A stretch of 64,000 nucleotides of DNA. Source: Alphaproteobacteria bacterium. GTDB lineage: Bacteria; Pseudomonadota; Alphaproteobacteria; CAAGCB01; CAG-977. Numbering within the stretch: the first letter of the stretch is position 1; each line of letters begins with the position of its first letter. Positions 17,013 through 26,780 of the stretch are shown here, one piece after another. Location: positions 1-64,000 of the forward strand of contig JAFZYY010000015.1 of assembly GCA_017616015.1 (NCBI GenBank), written 5' to 3'. The notes under the pieces are model-generated. The model ran no database searches and was not told where the DNA came from. It worked only from the letters and a program-made list of their open reading frames with translations. Both the position numbers and the translations under genes were made by a program.

Positions 17013-18111
17013 GGCGGCCTCCGAAATCTATGCGGGGATCGACCAGATGATAGGTCATGTCGCTGACAAGGTTCAGCACCAACCCGATCAACCCGAAAAT
17101 ATACAGCGTGCCGAAAATAACGGGATAATCCCTTGTCATCACGGCTTCAAAGCCCAGCAATCCCAAACCGTCCAGCGAAAAGATCACTTCGATTAAAACC
17201 GATCCCGTAAACAGCATTCCGACCAGCACCGCCGGAAAGCCTGCCAGAACAATCAACATCGCGTTCCTGAATATATGACCGTACAGCACCGCCGTATCGC
17301 TCAATCCTTTGGCTTTGGCGGTCAGGACGTACTGCTTGGAAATTTCTTCCATAAACGAGTTTTTCGTCAGCATCGTCAAGCCCGCAAAGCCGCCCGCGAC
17401 CATCGCGCACACAGGCATGGCCAGATGCCAGAAATAATCTTTGATTTTTTCCGCCGCGGAAAGCTGTTCCCAATCTTCGGAAAACAGTCCCCTCAACGGG
17501 AACCAGTTCAGATAACGCCCTCCGCAGAAAACGACAATCAGCATCATCGCGAACAGAAAAGCGGGAACGGCGTACCCGACAATAATCGCCCAGCTGGAAA
17601 CGGCGTCCCATTTTGAACCGTCGCGCACCGCTTTGAATATGCCCAGCGGAATAGACACCAGATAAATGATCAGCGTCGTCCAGACACCCAGAGAAACAGA
17701 CACCGTCATTTTTTCTTTAATCAGCCGCGTCACGGGCGTGTCGCGGTAAAAGCTCTTGCCGAAATCAAAGCAGAGATAGTTTTTCATCATCGTGAAAAAG
17801 CGCGCATACAAAGGCTTGTCAAACCCGAATTGCGCTTCCAGTTCTTTGATCAAAGCGGGATCAAGCCCCTGCGCGCCGCGGTATTTCGAAGCGACGGCGT
17901 AATTCTGTTTCTGAGAAACCGAAGCCATACCCCCGTCGCCGGCGCCCGTGCCGCCGATTTTCGCAGTCGCGGCGCCGTCGCCCTGCAATTTGGCGATGAC
18001 CTGCTCGACGGGACCGCCGGGAGCCAGTTGAACAAAAATGAAATTCACGGCCATGATGCCGAACAACGTCAACGGAATTAAGGCCAGACGGCGCAGGAAA
18101 TAACGAAACAT
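17005..18111 (-). CDS. yejB: Peptide ABC transporter permease YejB
   Basis: 368 residues from the ATG at 18111 (MFRYFLRRLALIPLTLFGIM). A longer frame upstream lies inside yejA and is not used. DppB-type permease with an N-terminal segment, LAPGGPVEQ, a long first periplasmic loop, five more segments and the EAA loop (TAKAKGLSDTAVLYGHIFRNA). Its ATG shares one base with the yejA TGA. Confidence 0.93.
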   Translation of the reverse strand: MFRYFLRRLALIPLTLFGIMAVNFIFVQLAPGGPVEQVIAKLQGDGAATAKIGGTGAGDGGMASVSQKQNYAVASKYRGAQGLDPALIKELEAQFGFDKPLYARFFTMMKNYLCFDFGKSFYRDTPVTRLIKEKMTVSVSLGVWTTLIIYLVSIPLGIFKAVRDGSKWDAVSSWAIIVGYAVPAFLFAMMLIVVFCGGRYLNWFPLRGLFSEDWEQLSAAEKIKDYFWHLAMPVCAMVAGGFAGLTMLTKNSFMEEISKQYVLTAKAKGLSDTAVLYGHIFRNAMLIVLAGFPAVLVGMLFTGSVLIEVIFSLDGLGLLGFEAVMTRDYPVIFGTLYIFGLIGLVLNLVSDMTYHLVDPRIDFGGRHE

Positions 18112-19991
18112 CAGAACCACTCCTTCAGTTGTTGAAGAACGGTTTTCTTCGCGGCTTCCGCCTTGGCTTTTTTTTCGTTGCGCAACGTCTGCAAAGCGTT
18201 TTCCTTTTCGGGATCGATCCACCACGTCATCATCTGAACGCCTTTCATCACGGACACGTCAGGCATACCGAACTTGTCCCAATAAACCAACCGCACGGAA
18301 GGAATGTACCAATGCGGCACGACATAATATTCCCACAACAACACGCGATCCAACGCTTTGACGGCGGCGACCAGTTTTTTACGATCGGGCGCTTCGATAA
18401 TCTTTTCGATCAACGCGTCCGCGACGGGATTTTTAATTCCCGCATAGTTTTGCGATCCGTTCATGTCGGCGGCGGCCGAGCCCCAGAAATAACGCTGTTC
18501 GTTGCCCGGGGAAGTCGATTGCCCCCAAATAGACACTATCATATCGTAATCAAAGGAATCCAATCTGTTTTTATATTGCGTCGTATCAACCGCGCGCAAC
18601 GTCGCTTCAATGCCCAACCTCTTCAGATTGCGGATATACGGCAGAGTAATTCTTTCCCACGCGGCGGAAGACGCCGAATCAATCAGGATTTCAAAACGGA
18701 ACGGCTCGCCGTTTGCATTTTTCAGAACATTGTCCCGAATTGTCCAGCCGGCTTCTTCCAACAAAGCAAAAGCCTTTTCCAACTGCGGGCGGATATTGCC
18801 GTCGCCGGCCGTTTGCTCCAACGCGAAAGTTTCTTTGAACACTTCCGGCGGCAATTTGTCTTTGTAATTTTCCAGCAGCTTCAGTTCATCGCCCTTCGGC
18901 AGACCTTTTGAAGCCAGTTCCGAATTGTCAAAATAGCTTTGCGTCCGTTTATACAGTCCGTAAAACAAGTTTCTGTTTGACCACTCGAAATCGAAAACCA
19001 TACCCAAAGCCCGCCGGACTTTGCGGTCGGCGAAAACCGGACGGCGCGTGTTAAAAACAAACCCCTGCATTCCCGACGGCAAAGAATGATCGAAACTCTT
19101 CTTAATCAAACCGTCCTTTTCGGAAAAGCCATTATAAGCGGACACCCACTTTTTGGCTTCGTTTTCCACGCGCACGTCAAAAGCGGCGGACTTGAACCCT
19201 TCCACGGCGACCGTCGCGTCGCGGTAATAATCGTAGCGGATTTTATCAAAGTTATAAAAGCCTTTGACCGACGGCAGATCTTTTGCCCAGTAGTCCGGAT
19301 TGCGTTCGTAAACGACGTAGCGTCCCGTTTCAAAATCGGCGATCTTATAGGGACCGCTGCCGACAATCCTGTCAAGCGTCGTTGCCGTAAAATCCTTATC
19401 TTTCCAATATTGCTCGGACAGAACGGGCATTTGTCCCAAAATCAGCGGCAGTTCGCGATTGTCGCCTTTTTTAAATTTGAACAGAACGCGCATCGGTTTA
19501 TCCGCCGTGACCTCCTCCACGTTGCCGTAATAATAGCGGAACATCGGCAATCCCTTTGTTTTCAGCATATTGAAGGAAAAAACAACGTCCTGCGCCGTCA
19601 CGGGCGTACCGTCTGAAAAACGCGCTTTTCTGTTAATATTGAAAGCCACCCAGGAACGGTCTTTCGGCATTTCGATCGTCTCGGCGATCAATCCGTATTC
19701 GGAAAACGGCTCGTCAGCGGATTCCACCATCAGCGTGTCAAATATCAGCCCCGTTCCCGCGGCCGCAACGCCTTTAATCACATACGGATTGAACGTGTCA
19801 AAACTGCCGTACGCGGACATTTTCAGCGTCCCGCCTTTCGGCGCGTCGGGATTGGCATAATCAAAATTTTTAAAGTTCCACCCGTATCGCGGCGCACCGT
19901 GCATGGCTACGCCCCGAACGGCAGGCGCCTGATATTGAGCCAGCGCCGGAAAAGAGAATAATAAAAATAAAGCCAAGCCCAGTTTTTTCAT
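18111..19991 (-). CDS. yejA: Extracellular peptide-binding protein YejA
   Basis: 626 residues. Signal peptide 1-18 (MKKLGLALFLLFSFPALA). An SBP_bac_5 fold follows, with GVAMHGAPRYGWNFKNFDYANPDAPKGG near the N-terminus, as in YejA proteins, and the usual oligopeptide-binder repeats (ARFSDGTPVTAQDVVFSF, VGSGPYKIADFETGRYVVYERNPDYW). It delivers peptides to YejBEF. The start overlaps the hisN stop (ATGA). Confidence 0.93.
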   Translation of the reverse strand: MKKLGLALFLLFSFPALAQYQAPAVRGVAMHGAPRYGWNFKNFDYANPDAPKGGTLKMSAYGSFDTFNPYVIKGVAAAGTGLIFDTLMVESADEPFSEYGLIAETIEMPKDRSWVAFNINRKARFSDGTPVTAQDVVFSFNMLKTKGLPMFRYYYGNVEEVTADKPMRVLFKFKKGDNRELPLILGQMPVLSEQYWKDKDFTATTLDRIVGSGPYKIADFETGRYVVYERNPDYWAKDLPSVKGFYNFDKIRYDYYRDATVAVEGFKSAAFDVRVENEAKKWVSAYNGFSEKDGLIKKSFDHSLPSGMQGFVFNTRRPVFADRKVRRALGMVFDFEWSNRNLFYGLYKRTQSYFDNSELASKGLPKGDELKLLENYKDKLPPEVFKETFALEQTAGDGNIRPQLEKAFALLEEAGWTIRDNVLKNANGEPFRFEILIDSASSAAWERITLPYIRNLKRLGIEATLRAVDTTQYKNRLDSFDYDMIVSIWGQSTSPGNEQRYFWGSAAADMNGSQNYAGIKNPVADALIEKIIEAPDRKKLVAAVKALDRVLLWEYYVVPHWYIPSVRLVYWDKFGMPDVSVMKGVQMMTWWIDPEKENALQTLRNEKKAKAEAAKKTVLQQLKEWF

Positions 19992-20764
19992 TTATGCAGA
20001 GCCTCGATCGTTTCTGTCAGCAGATGTTTATCCCCCAAAGCTAAAACATGCCCGCCTAAATCCGCGTTGTCAAACAAATCGTTTCCGTCCCAATCCGTCA
20101 TCACGCCGCCGGCGCCCGTCACAACCGGCACCAACGCCGCATAATCGTAAATCTTCAAGTCCGCTTCGCAAACAATATCACCCGATCCCGCCGCCAACAG
20201 CCCGTAGCCGTAACAGTCCGTGCTGAAACGGGCGATTTTCGTTCGCGCGCATAAATCTTTGAAACGACGTTTATCCGCCCGATTAAACATTGTTTCGTCC
20301 GCCGTTGAAAATAAAACGGCCCGGTTCAAAGCGGAACAAGGCCGCGTATGTATTTCCCGACCGTTCAGCGTTGTCCGTTTTCCGGAAACGCCGATCCAGC
20401 GTTCCTTCGTGTACGGTTGATTAATCACGCCGACAACCGGACGTCCGTTATGCAATAAAGCGATTAAAGTGCCGAACAACGGAACGCCCGCGATAAAAGA
20501 TTTTGTGCCGTCAATCGGATCCAACACCCAGACGAATTCGGCGTTTTCGTTTTCTTTGCCGTATTCTTCGCCGACGATGCCGTGATCGGGGAATCGCTCT
20601 TTCAATAAATCGCGCATGATGCGTTCGCTGTTTTTATCCGCTTGCGTAACCGGAGAAGTATCCGCCTTATCTTCTATATCAAGCGGGCAACGGAAATATT
20701 TTAAAATTTCTTTTTCCGCCGCGTCGGCCATCAGAGCGGCAAATTCGCTTTCGGCTTCATACAT
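19988..20764 (-). CDS. hisN: Inositol-monophosphatase family, probable histidinol-phosphatase
   Basis: 258 residues. Metal-binding motifs of the IMPase fold are present: SPVTQADKNSERIM, GIVGEEYG, WVLDPIDGTKSFIAG and, at the end, LKIYDYAALVPVVTGAGGVMTDWDG. The DPIDGTKSFIAGVPLFGTLIAL run is typical of the HisN-type histidinol-phosphatases of alphaproteobacteria and actinobacteria. A role as another sugar- or inositol-phosphatase cannot be excluded. Embedded in the yej operon and overlapping both neighbours. Confidence 0.8.
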   Translation of the reverse strand: MYEAESEFAALMADAAEKEILKYFRCPLDIEDKADTSPVTQADKNSERIMRDLLKERFPDHGIVGEEYGKENENAEFVWVLDPIDGTKSFIAGVPLFGTLIALLHNGRPVVGVINQPYTKERWIGVSGKRTTLNGREIHTRPCSALNRAVLFSTADETMFNRADKRRFKDLCARTKIARFSTDCYGYGLLAAGSGDIVCEADLKIYDYAALVPVVTGAGGVMTDWDGNDLFDNADLGGHVLALGDKHLLTETIEALHK

Positions 20765-21518
20765 ATTTTCGGATCCATTTCAGCCCGTCCGCCGTTTTCA
20801 GACGCGGCGTGTAAGAACAGCCGATGTGTCCCTGATACCCTTGCGTTTCCAACAAAGAAAGCAAGTAATCGTAATTCACTTCGCCGGTATCGGGTTCTTC
20901 GCCCATCGGCACGCCGGCGATACGGACATGACCTATCAGAGAAATCAGAGAATCTATCGTGTTGCTTAATCCGCCTTCACAGGACTGCGTTTGATAAACG
21001 TCGAACAAATATCCGAACGCTTTATTGTCGTTTAATTCGTCCAACAGTTCCAAAACTTCCAATGTGGAGGAGGGATAAGCGTCCGGCATTTCCCGGGGAT
21101 TTTTAAATCCCAGCAAAATTTTTATTCCCGCCCGACGCACTCGCGGCGCAACAGCATGAAGAGCAGAGGCAAAAGCCTCGCGTTGAGCCTCGAATGTATC
21201 GGGCGGTAACCCTTTAGCGGGGACATAGAGTTTTTTACACCCTAAAAAGTCCGCCTTGTCAAGCAAATCGTCCAAAAAATCCAAAAATTTTTGTTTTGAC
21301 TTTTTTTCAAAAGCATGCGCCGCCCGTTGTTCGGGCACAGTAATAACGGAAACTTTCAATCCTTTATAAGCGGCGGCGTCCCCCAATTCCCCCATTCCGA
21401 TTTTTTCGGGAAATGTAAACTCTACGGAAGCAAAGCCGTTTTCCTTCGCCGCCTTGCATCGTTCCAAAAACGGCAATTCGGTAAACAAACGATCTATATC
21501 AGCGCAAAACGAAACCAT
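20757..21518 (-). CDS. Hydroxypyruvate isomerase-like TIM-barrel protein
   Basis: 253 residues from the ATG at 21518 (MVSFCADIDRLFTELPFLERC); a TTG 12 bases upstream is in frame but less likely. The AP-endonuclease-2 type TIM barrel is seen from AAKENGFASVEFTFPE, ILLGFKNPREMPDAYPSS, FGYLFDVYQTQSCEGGLSNTI and IGHVRIAGVPMGEEPDTGEVNYDYLLSLL, matching the Hyi/OtnI family (hydroxypyruvate or 2-oxo-tetronate isomerases). The family usually has EPIN where this one has GFKNPREM, so the substrate may differ. It overlaps the ELM1-like gene and hisN. Confidence 0.75.
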   Translation of the reverse strand: MVSFCADIDRLFTELPFLERCKAAKENGFASVEFTFPEKIGMGELGDAAAYKGLKVSVITVPEQRAAHAFEKKSKQKFLDFLDDLLDKADFLGCKKLYVPAKGLPPDTFEAQREAFASALHAVAPRVRRAGIKILLGFKNPREMPDAYPSSTLEVLELLDELNDNKAFGYLFDVYQTQSCEGGLSNTIDSLISLIGHVRIAGVPMGEEPDTGEVNYDYLLSLLETQGYQGHIGCSYTPRLKTADGLKWIRKYV

Positions 21519-21522
21519 ACTG

Positions 21523-22503
21523 TTACCCAACCATTTCTTTCATACGAGCGGCGATTTCATCAGCCGCGTTCAGTCGTTTATGCTCGCCTTGCCGAACGGG
21601 AACGGGATTTTCCGTCAATTCAACGGCATATCCTTCCCGATAAAGCTCCTGATGCAATAAAGCGTGCTTTTTGCCGGCCGTTCCCGGCGGCGCGTAAATA
21701 TAAACCGGAGCGGACGCCGCGCAGGCTTCCGAGCACATCGAAACGGAATCCCCCGTTACGATAATATGATCCGCCAACGCCAAAAAACCGAAATAAGGAT
21801 TTTCTATTTCCTTATTGCCCCAACTGTAAAAGAATTTCGGTTCCGGCAAAGCGTCGCGAATGATTTTTTCCTGTTTTTCCCCTGTCCGGCGCGACGTCGT
21901 GACCAAAAAAGAAGCGCCGCCCAACGAATTTGCCAAAGCCTTTGCCCGTTCGGCCAAATCCGCGGCCATTTCCGGCGTAAACGGCTTGTTTTTCGTTGCT
22001 CCGCCGATAATCAGCGCAACGCGGGGAAGCGGCAATCCTTCAAAAACGGGAGCCCATTTTTCCTTTTCCACTTCAAGACGTTCCGGCGTAATTCTGTGCG
22101 GTGCGCCGGTCACGCGCATAATATTCGATCGAACCGCTTTGCACCCGTCGTGATTGGGCAAAACGATTAAATCAAAATCATCTAATCCGAAATGTCCGGG
22201 GTACATAATCTGAACTATCTTTGTTTTTCCGCCGGATTTTTTCTTAATATAACGCAGCAGAGGCGCGGCACGGCGACCGGCCGCCACGGCAATATCGGGA
22301 AACGGCTCTTTTATTTCGGCAACGGTATCCGCCGTCACGCCTAACGCGGAAGCCCCGCGCAACACATTCGGCAAAAGAACCGCTTTGGTATAACGCACTT
22401 CTTTGATTTCCGTTTTTCCCGCGAACGCTTCGGCCGTTCCCAGAGCCTGCGCCGTATTACCGGCTCGATCGTCAGCTAAAACCCATATTGTTTTCTCTGT
22501 CAC
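21523..22503 (-). CDS. ELM1/Mito_fiss-type protein (GT-B-like)
   Basis: 326 residues, GTG start behind AGAAGGG. The pattern WVLADDRAGNTAQALGTAEAF, PDIAVAAGRRAAPLLRYIKKKSGGKTKIVQIMYPG, FDLIVLPNHD, and GDSVSMCSEACAASAPVYIYAP places it in the Mito_fiss_Elm1 family (PF06258), related to plant ELM1 and common in Alphaproteobacteria. The fold resembles GT-B glycosyltransferases; the bacterial function is not established. First gene of the long operon running to fliN. Confidence 0.82.
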   Translation of the reverse strand: MTEKTIWVLADDRAGNTAQALGTAEAFAGKTEIKEVRYTKAVLLPNVLRGASALGVTADTVAEIKEPFPDIAVAAGRRAAPLLRYIKKKSGGKTKIVQIMYPGHFGLDDFDLIVLPNHDGCKAVRSNIMRVTGAPHRITPERLEVEKEKWAPVFEGLPLPRVALIIGGATKNKPFTPEMAADLAERAKALANSLGGASFLVTTSRRTGEKQEKIIRDALPEPKFFYSWGNKEIENPYFGFLALADHIIVTGDSVSMCSEACAASAPVYIYAPPGTAGKKHALLHQELYREGYAVELTENPVPVRQGEHKRLNAADEIAARMKEMVG

Positions 22504-22592
22504 GTTGCCCTTCTTTTGTTAATGAAATTCAAATGAATTTAAAATAGAATACCTGTAAATTATGAAAAAAATTGTTAAGAAAGTGCTCTTTT

Positions 22593-23705
22593 ATGATCAA
22601 AATCGCATATTTTTGCCTGATGTGCCTGATCGGACTGTTGCCTTTTTCAGCCAACGCCCAGGAGACAACACAAATTCCGGAAAACTTTGATCCGCTGGAA
22701 GAACGCTTTAAAATTGAGGGAGCGTATGTCCCGAATTATCGCGAGCTCATGCGGGACGTCATCGTCGCTCTCGGCCAATACGCCAGAGAAAACAATCCGA
22801 AATTTCAGATTATCGCAGACGGAGGACAAACCCTGCTTACCCGCGGAGAATGGGAAAATGATCTGGACGATCTGCATCGTGCCGAAATGGCCGGCGCTAA
22901 AAGCGACGACGAACGTTTTCTGCTAAAGCTTTTCTCTCCTGAACACCCGATTGTTGCCGGCTCCCCTATTCGACGCTATATTTCGGCTATCAACGGATTG
23001 TTACTCACAAATCAGGTCTGCGGCGGCGCAACGGGAAAACTCAGAGAAGATATTGAAAAAATAGCCAAAGAGTATGGTTTGTCTTTAATCGGCGTGGAAC
23101 ATTGTTCTTCCGAAAACGAAAAAAAGGACGCCGTTCTGACTTTAGCCAAGAAAAAAATCCCCGTTCACACGGACACGGATAAATCGCCGGTTTTTGACAA
23201 AATACCGCCCGCAAAAGAATTGTTTTTGGAAAACCCGGCAAACATTGATTCCGTTGCCAAAGTGCGCAATATACTGATTTTAACGGATACGCGCAATTTC
23301 ACGGATAAGGATTTGCTGATTAAATCTTTGGGCGATACAAATTACGATTTATTGATCGTTGATCCGTTCTTTAAATCGTCCGTTCCCTTTACCAAAGAGG
23401 ACGTCAAAGAATTGCAAACAAAAAAAGTGGGCGCAAAACGTCTGGTTTTTGCGGTTTTAAACGTCTCTAAAGCGCAGGACACCCGACTTTATTGGGAAAA
23501 AGGGTGGAAACAGGGCAATCCGGTCTGGCTGCGTTTTCAATCCAAAACGGATCCGTCGGGAATCATTGTCGATTTCTGGAATCCGGCCTGGAAACGCATT
23601 TTGGGCGTTTATTTTAAAAGCATTATGGAATTAGGCTTTGACGGCATCGTCCTGCAAGATATTGATGAGCACAAAACTTATGAACGCCTGATCCCGATTA
23701 ATTAG
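22593..23705 (+). CDS. Exported GH114-like (endo-alpha-1,4-polygalactosaminidase family) protein
   Basis: 370 residues from the ATG at 22593 behind AAGAAAG. Signal peptide about 1-22, ending FSANA. The N-terminal half (to about 200) is a region I do not recognise. The C-terminal half resembles the GH114/TM1410 TIM-barrel family: YDLLIVDPFF, GAKRLVFAVLNVSKAQD, GIIVDFWNPAWKRILGVYFKSIMELGFDGIVLQDIDEH. The final D-I-D may be catalytic. Possibly acts on an extracellular amino-sugar polymer. It converges with recJ and overlaps its end by 8 bases. Confidence 0.6.
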   Translation: MIKIAYFCLMCLIGLLPFSANAQETTQIPENFDPLEERFKIEGAYVPNYRELMRDVIVALGQYARENNPKFQIIADGGQTLLTRGEWENDLDDLHRAEMAGAKSDDERFLLKLFSPEHPIVAGSPIRRYISAINGLLLTNQVCGGATGKLREDIEKIAKEYGLSLIGVEHCSSENEKKDAVLTLAKKKIPVHTDTDKSPVFDKIPPAKELFLENPANIDSVAKVRNILILTDTRNFTDKDLLIKSLGDTNYDLLIVDPFFKSSVPFTKEDVKELQTKKVGAKRLVFAVLNVSKAQDTRLYWEKGWKQGNPVWLRFQSKTDPSGIIVDFWNPAWKRILGVYFKSIMELGFDGIVLQDIDEHKTYERLIPIN

Positions 23706-25473
23706 CCGGCGCCAAATCTTCAATAACGAATTGAACGGTATCGCCGCCGCGGTATGTATCCGGACGGATATAGCCGGCAGCATGGAACAAAGCGCCCTGA
23801 TGTTTCAGCAACGACGCACCGATAATGGAATCCGCCGCGCCGAATGCGATTGCTTTGATGCGGCTTTTTCCGTTGCGGCCGACCAAAGAACAGGAAACAT
23901 GCCCGGATCCGACCACACGAACAGAAGAAACCGCCACGTCCGGTATGGCAAAACGCGGTTCCGGATTGCCTTCTCCAAACGGTTCCATCGCCGTTAACGT
24001 TTGAAGCAACTGCCCGCCGACGGCGCCGATGTCTATCACGGAATCAATGCGATAATCCGGCGCAGGCTGCTTTTCGCAACGATGCGTCTGAAAATAATCT
24101 TCCAAAAACTTTTGAAATTCTTCCGCCCGATCAATCTTTAACGAAAAACCTGCCGCCATGGCATGACCGCCACCCGCCGTTAATATCCCTTTTTCTTTGG
24201 CGGCCAAAACAGCCGCCCCCAGATCCAGGCCTTCCACGGATCGCCCGGAACCGCGCAATTCATCGTCGTCCAGCGCCATAACCAAAGCCGGAATGTGATA
24301 GCGTTCTTTCAGTTTGCCCGCGATAATCCCGACGACGCCGGGGTGCCACCCTTTTCCGTAAACGAAAACGAAAGAACGATGACTGTCCGAACTTTCAATC
24401 TGCCCGATTGCCTGTTTGAAAATGTCTTCGCACATCTGCCGGCGCAGAACATTAAGCTCTTCGAGTTTTTCGGCAATTTCAGCCGCTTCCGTTTCGTCTT
24501 CGGCGCACAACAGTTTCATGCCCAAAGACGCGCTGCCAATCCGGCCGCACGCGTTCAGACGGGGGCCTATCACGAAACCTAAATGATACGCTGTCGGTTT
24601 GTTTTTAATCTTGGATAAATCGCTTAAAACGCTTAAGCCTTTATTTTTGCGCTGCGCCATAACGGACAGTCCCGTTTTAACGAACAATCTGTTCAGGCCT
24701 CGCAGCGCCATAACATCGCACACCGTCCCCAAAGCGACCAAATCCAGAAAATCCATCAGTTGAGGTTCGGGAATCCGCGCATAGAACCCTTTTTCGCGCA
24801 ACAGACGGTTCACCGCTATTACGGTCATAAAAACAACGCCGACCGCCGCCATCTGACGGCAGGGATTATCCAAAGGTTCGTCAATCCGTTTCGGATTAAC
24901 GACGGCGGTGACTTCGGGCAGGCGAACGTCTTGTTCGTGATGATCCAACACAACGACATCTACTTTTTGCCGCGTTAAAAGCGCCAATTCATCAAAAGCA
25001 GACGTTCCGCAATCCGCCGTAATGACCAAAGAAACGCCCGCGTCTATAAATTCGCGCATAGCGGTTTCGCTGGGACCGTATCCTTCTTCGCGTTCCGGGA
25101 TACGCGTTATGATGTCTGCCTTCAGTTCCGATAAAAACTGCGTCAGCAAAGCGCTGGACGTCGCGCCGTCAACGTCATAGTCGCCGAAAACGCCTATTTT
25201 TTCGTTATTCAAAACCGCTTGAGCAATGCGTTCCGCAGCCTTTTCCATATCGTTCAAAATATACGGATCCGGCAAATGATTTCGAAAAGACGGCTGTAAG
25301 AAAAAAGATACGTTTTCCGGTTTGACGTGACGAAGCGCCAATAAACGCGCGACGATTTCGGGCACACCAGACGCACGCACGATTTCGGCAACAATATCCG
25401 CCGGAACCTCCTGAGCCGCCCAAAACTGTGACGTCAGAGACTTTTCAACGCCCAAAGCCGCTTCTTTTTCCAT
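23698..25473 (-). CDS. recJ: Single-stranded-DNA-specific exonuclease RecJ
   Basis: 591 residues. DHH phosphoesterase motifs: GVFGDYDVDGATSSALL (near 95), VITADCGTSA, VVVLDHHEQ, then DHHA1 motifs with LDDDELRGSGRSV and AGGGHAMAAGFSL, and a C-terminal OB-like domain (AMEPFGEGNPEPRF). A 5'-3' exonuclease of the RecF and mismatch pathways. It starts 3 bases after hom. Confidence 0.96.
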   Translation of the reverse strand: MEKEAALGVEKSLTSQFWAAQEVPADIVAEIVRASGVPEIVARLLALRHVKPENVSFFLQPSFRNHLPDPYILNDMEKAAERIAQAVLNNEKIGVFGDYDVDGATSSALLTQFLSELKADIITRIPEREEGYGPSETAMREFIDAGVSLVITADCGTSAFDELALLTRQKVDVVVLDHHEQDVRLPEVTAVVNPKRIDEPLDNPCRQMAAVGVVFMTVIAVNRLLREKGFYARIPEPQLMDFLDLVALGTVCDVMALRGLNRLFVKTGLSVMAQRKNKGLSVLSDLSKIKNKPTAYHLGFVIGPRLNACGRIGSASLGMKLLCAEDETEAAEIAEKLEELNVLRRQMCEDIFKQAIGQIESSDSHRSFVFVYGKGWHPGVVGIIAGKLKERYHIPALVMALDDDELRGSGRSVEGLDLGAAVLAAKEKGILTAGGGHAMAAGFSLKIDRAEEFQKFLEDYFQTHRCEKQPAPDYRIDSVIDIGAVGGQLLQTLTAMEPFGEGNPEPRFAIPDVAVSSVRVVGSGHVSCSLVGRNGKSRIKAIAFGAADSIIGASLLKHQGALFHAAGYIRPDTYRGGDTVQFVIEDLAPAN

Positions 25474-25476
25474 CGT

Positions 25477-26772
25477 TTAAAGCCGTTCAATCCGGATCAT
25501 ACAGGGTTTGCTGACAACGCTTTCCAACCCTTCAATCCGGCGCAAAGCAGAAACAACAGCTTTTTCTTTGGATTTATGGAAAGTCATAATCAACGGCACG
25601 ACACCGCCGGAAGTCTGGCTACGCTGAAGCATTGAAGCAATAGACACGTTTTCATCGCCTAAAATACGGGAAATATCCGCGACAACTCCGGGACGATCGC
25701 GCACTTCGAAACGGACGTAATATTCGCCCTCCCGTTCGTCCAAAGAAACAACGGGAACCGGTTTGACTTCCTTATTCGCAACCGCCAACAACGGACCGCC
25801 GCGATGCATTGCCGCGTCCGCAATATCGGCCACAACGGCGGAAGCCGTCGGCCGTTCGCCCGCGCCACGCCCGACAAGCATGGAATGGCCGACAAAATCG
25901 CCTTCGGTAATCACCGCGTTAAAAACGCCGTCCACATGGGCGATTTCCGCCGTCTGAGGAATCATGCACGGATAAACGTTTAAGGAAACGCCGTTGTCAT
26001 AACGCCGTCCAACGCCCAACAATTTTATTCTGAAACCTAATTCTTCGGCAAAAGCAATATCCGCATCGGAAATAAAACGAATGCCTTCAATCGACATCGT
26101 CTTCAAATCAATCGGCATACCAAATGCCAGTGCGCCTAAAATGCAGGTCTTGTGCGCCGTATCAATCCCGTCAATATCAAAGCTCGGATCCGCTTCCGCA
26201 TAACCTAATTTTTGCGCTTCGGCCAGAACAACATCAAAAGGCTTTCCCGTTTCGCGCATGACGGTCAGAATATAGTTGCAGGTTCCGTTCAGAATACCGT
26301 AAATTTCCGAAATTTTATTGCCGATCAAACCTTCCCGCAGCGCTTTGATAATCGGGATTCCGCCGGCGACCGCGGCTTCGTAGCCGAAGAAGACGCCTTT
26401 TTCTTCCGCCAGCTTTGCCAATTCGTTTCCGTGATGGGCTATCATCGCTTTGTTGGCAGTCACAAACCCTTTGCCCCGATTTAAAGCGGTCAGACAAATA
26501 TCATGCGCTATGCCGTTTGCGCCGCCGATCAGCTCGACGATAACGTCTGCGTCCGCTTTTTCCGCCATTTCGCGGGCGTCCTGATAACGCGCGACCGTTG
26601 CGGGCAACCCCAATTCGTCAAAACGGGCTTCGTTCAAATCCGACGCGGCAATCAATTCGATCGGCCGACCGCAACGTTTTAATAAAATTTCTTTTTGTTC
26701 CAGCAATAATCTGGCCACACCGCCGCCGACAGTTCCCAAACCGGCGAGAGCAACACGATATACCTCTGACAT
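25477..26772 (-). CDS. hom: Homoserine dehydrogenase
   Basis: 431 residues. NAD(P)-binding GLGTVGGGVARLL near the N-terminus, the catalytic core GYEAAVAGGIPIIKALREGL and GILNGTCNYILTVM, DPSFDIDGIDTAHK, and a C-terminal ACT domain (from about 345: YYVRFEVRDRPGVVADISRIL) for threonine feedback. It makes homoserine from the product of Asd. Second gene of the operon lipoprotein-hom-recJ. Confidence 0.97.
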   Translation of the reverse strand: MSEVYRVALAGLGTVGGGVARLLLEQKEILLKRCGRPIELIAASDLNEARFDELGLPATVARYQDAREMAEKADADVIVELIGGANGIAHDICLTALNRGKGFVTANKAMIAHHGNELAKLAEEKGVFFGYEAAVAGGIPIIKALREGLIGNKISEIYGILNGTCNYILTVMRETGKPFDVVLAEAQKLGYAEADPSFDIDGIDTAHKTCILGALAFGMPIDLKTMSIEGIRFISDADIAFAEELGFRIKLLGVGRRYDNGVSLNVYPCMIPQTAEIAHVDGVFNAVITEGDFVGHSMLVGRGAGERPTASAVVADIADAAMHRGGPLLAVANKEVKPVPVVSLDEREGEYYVRFEVRDRPGVVADISRILGDENVSIASMLQRSQTSGGVVPLIMTFHKSKEKAVVSALRRIEGLESVVSKPCMIRIERL

Positions 26773-26780
26773 AAAATCAC

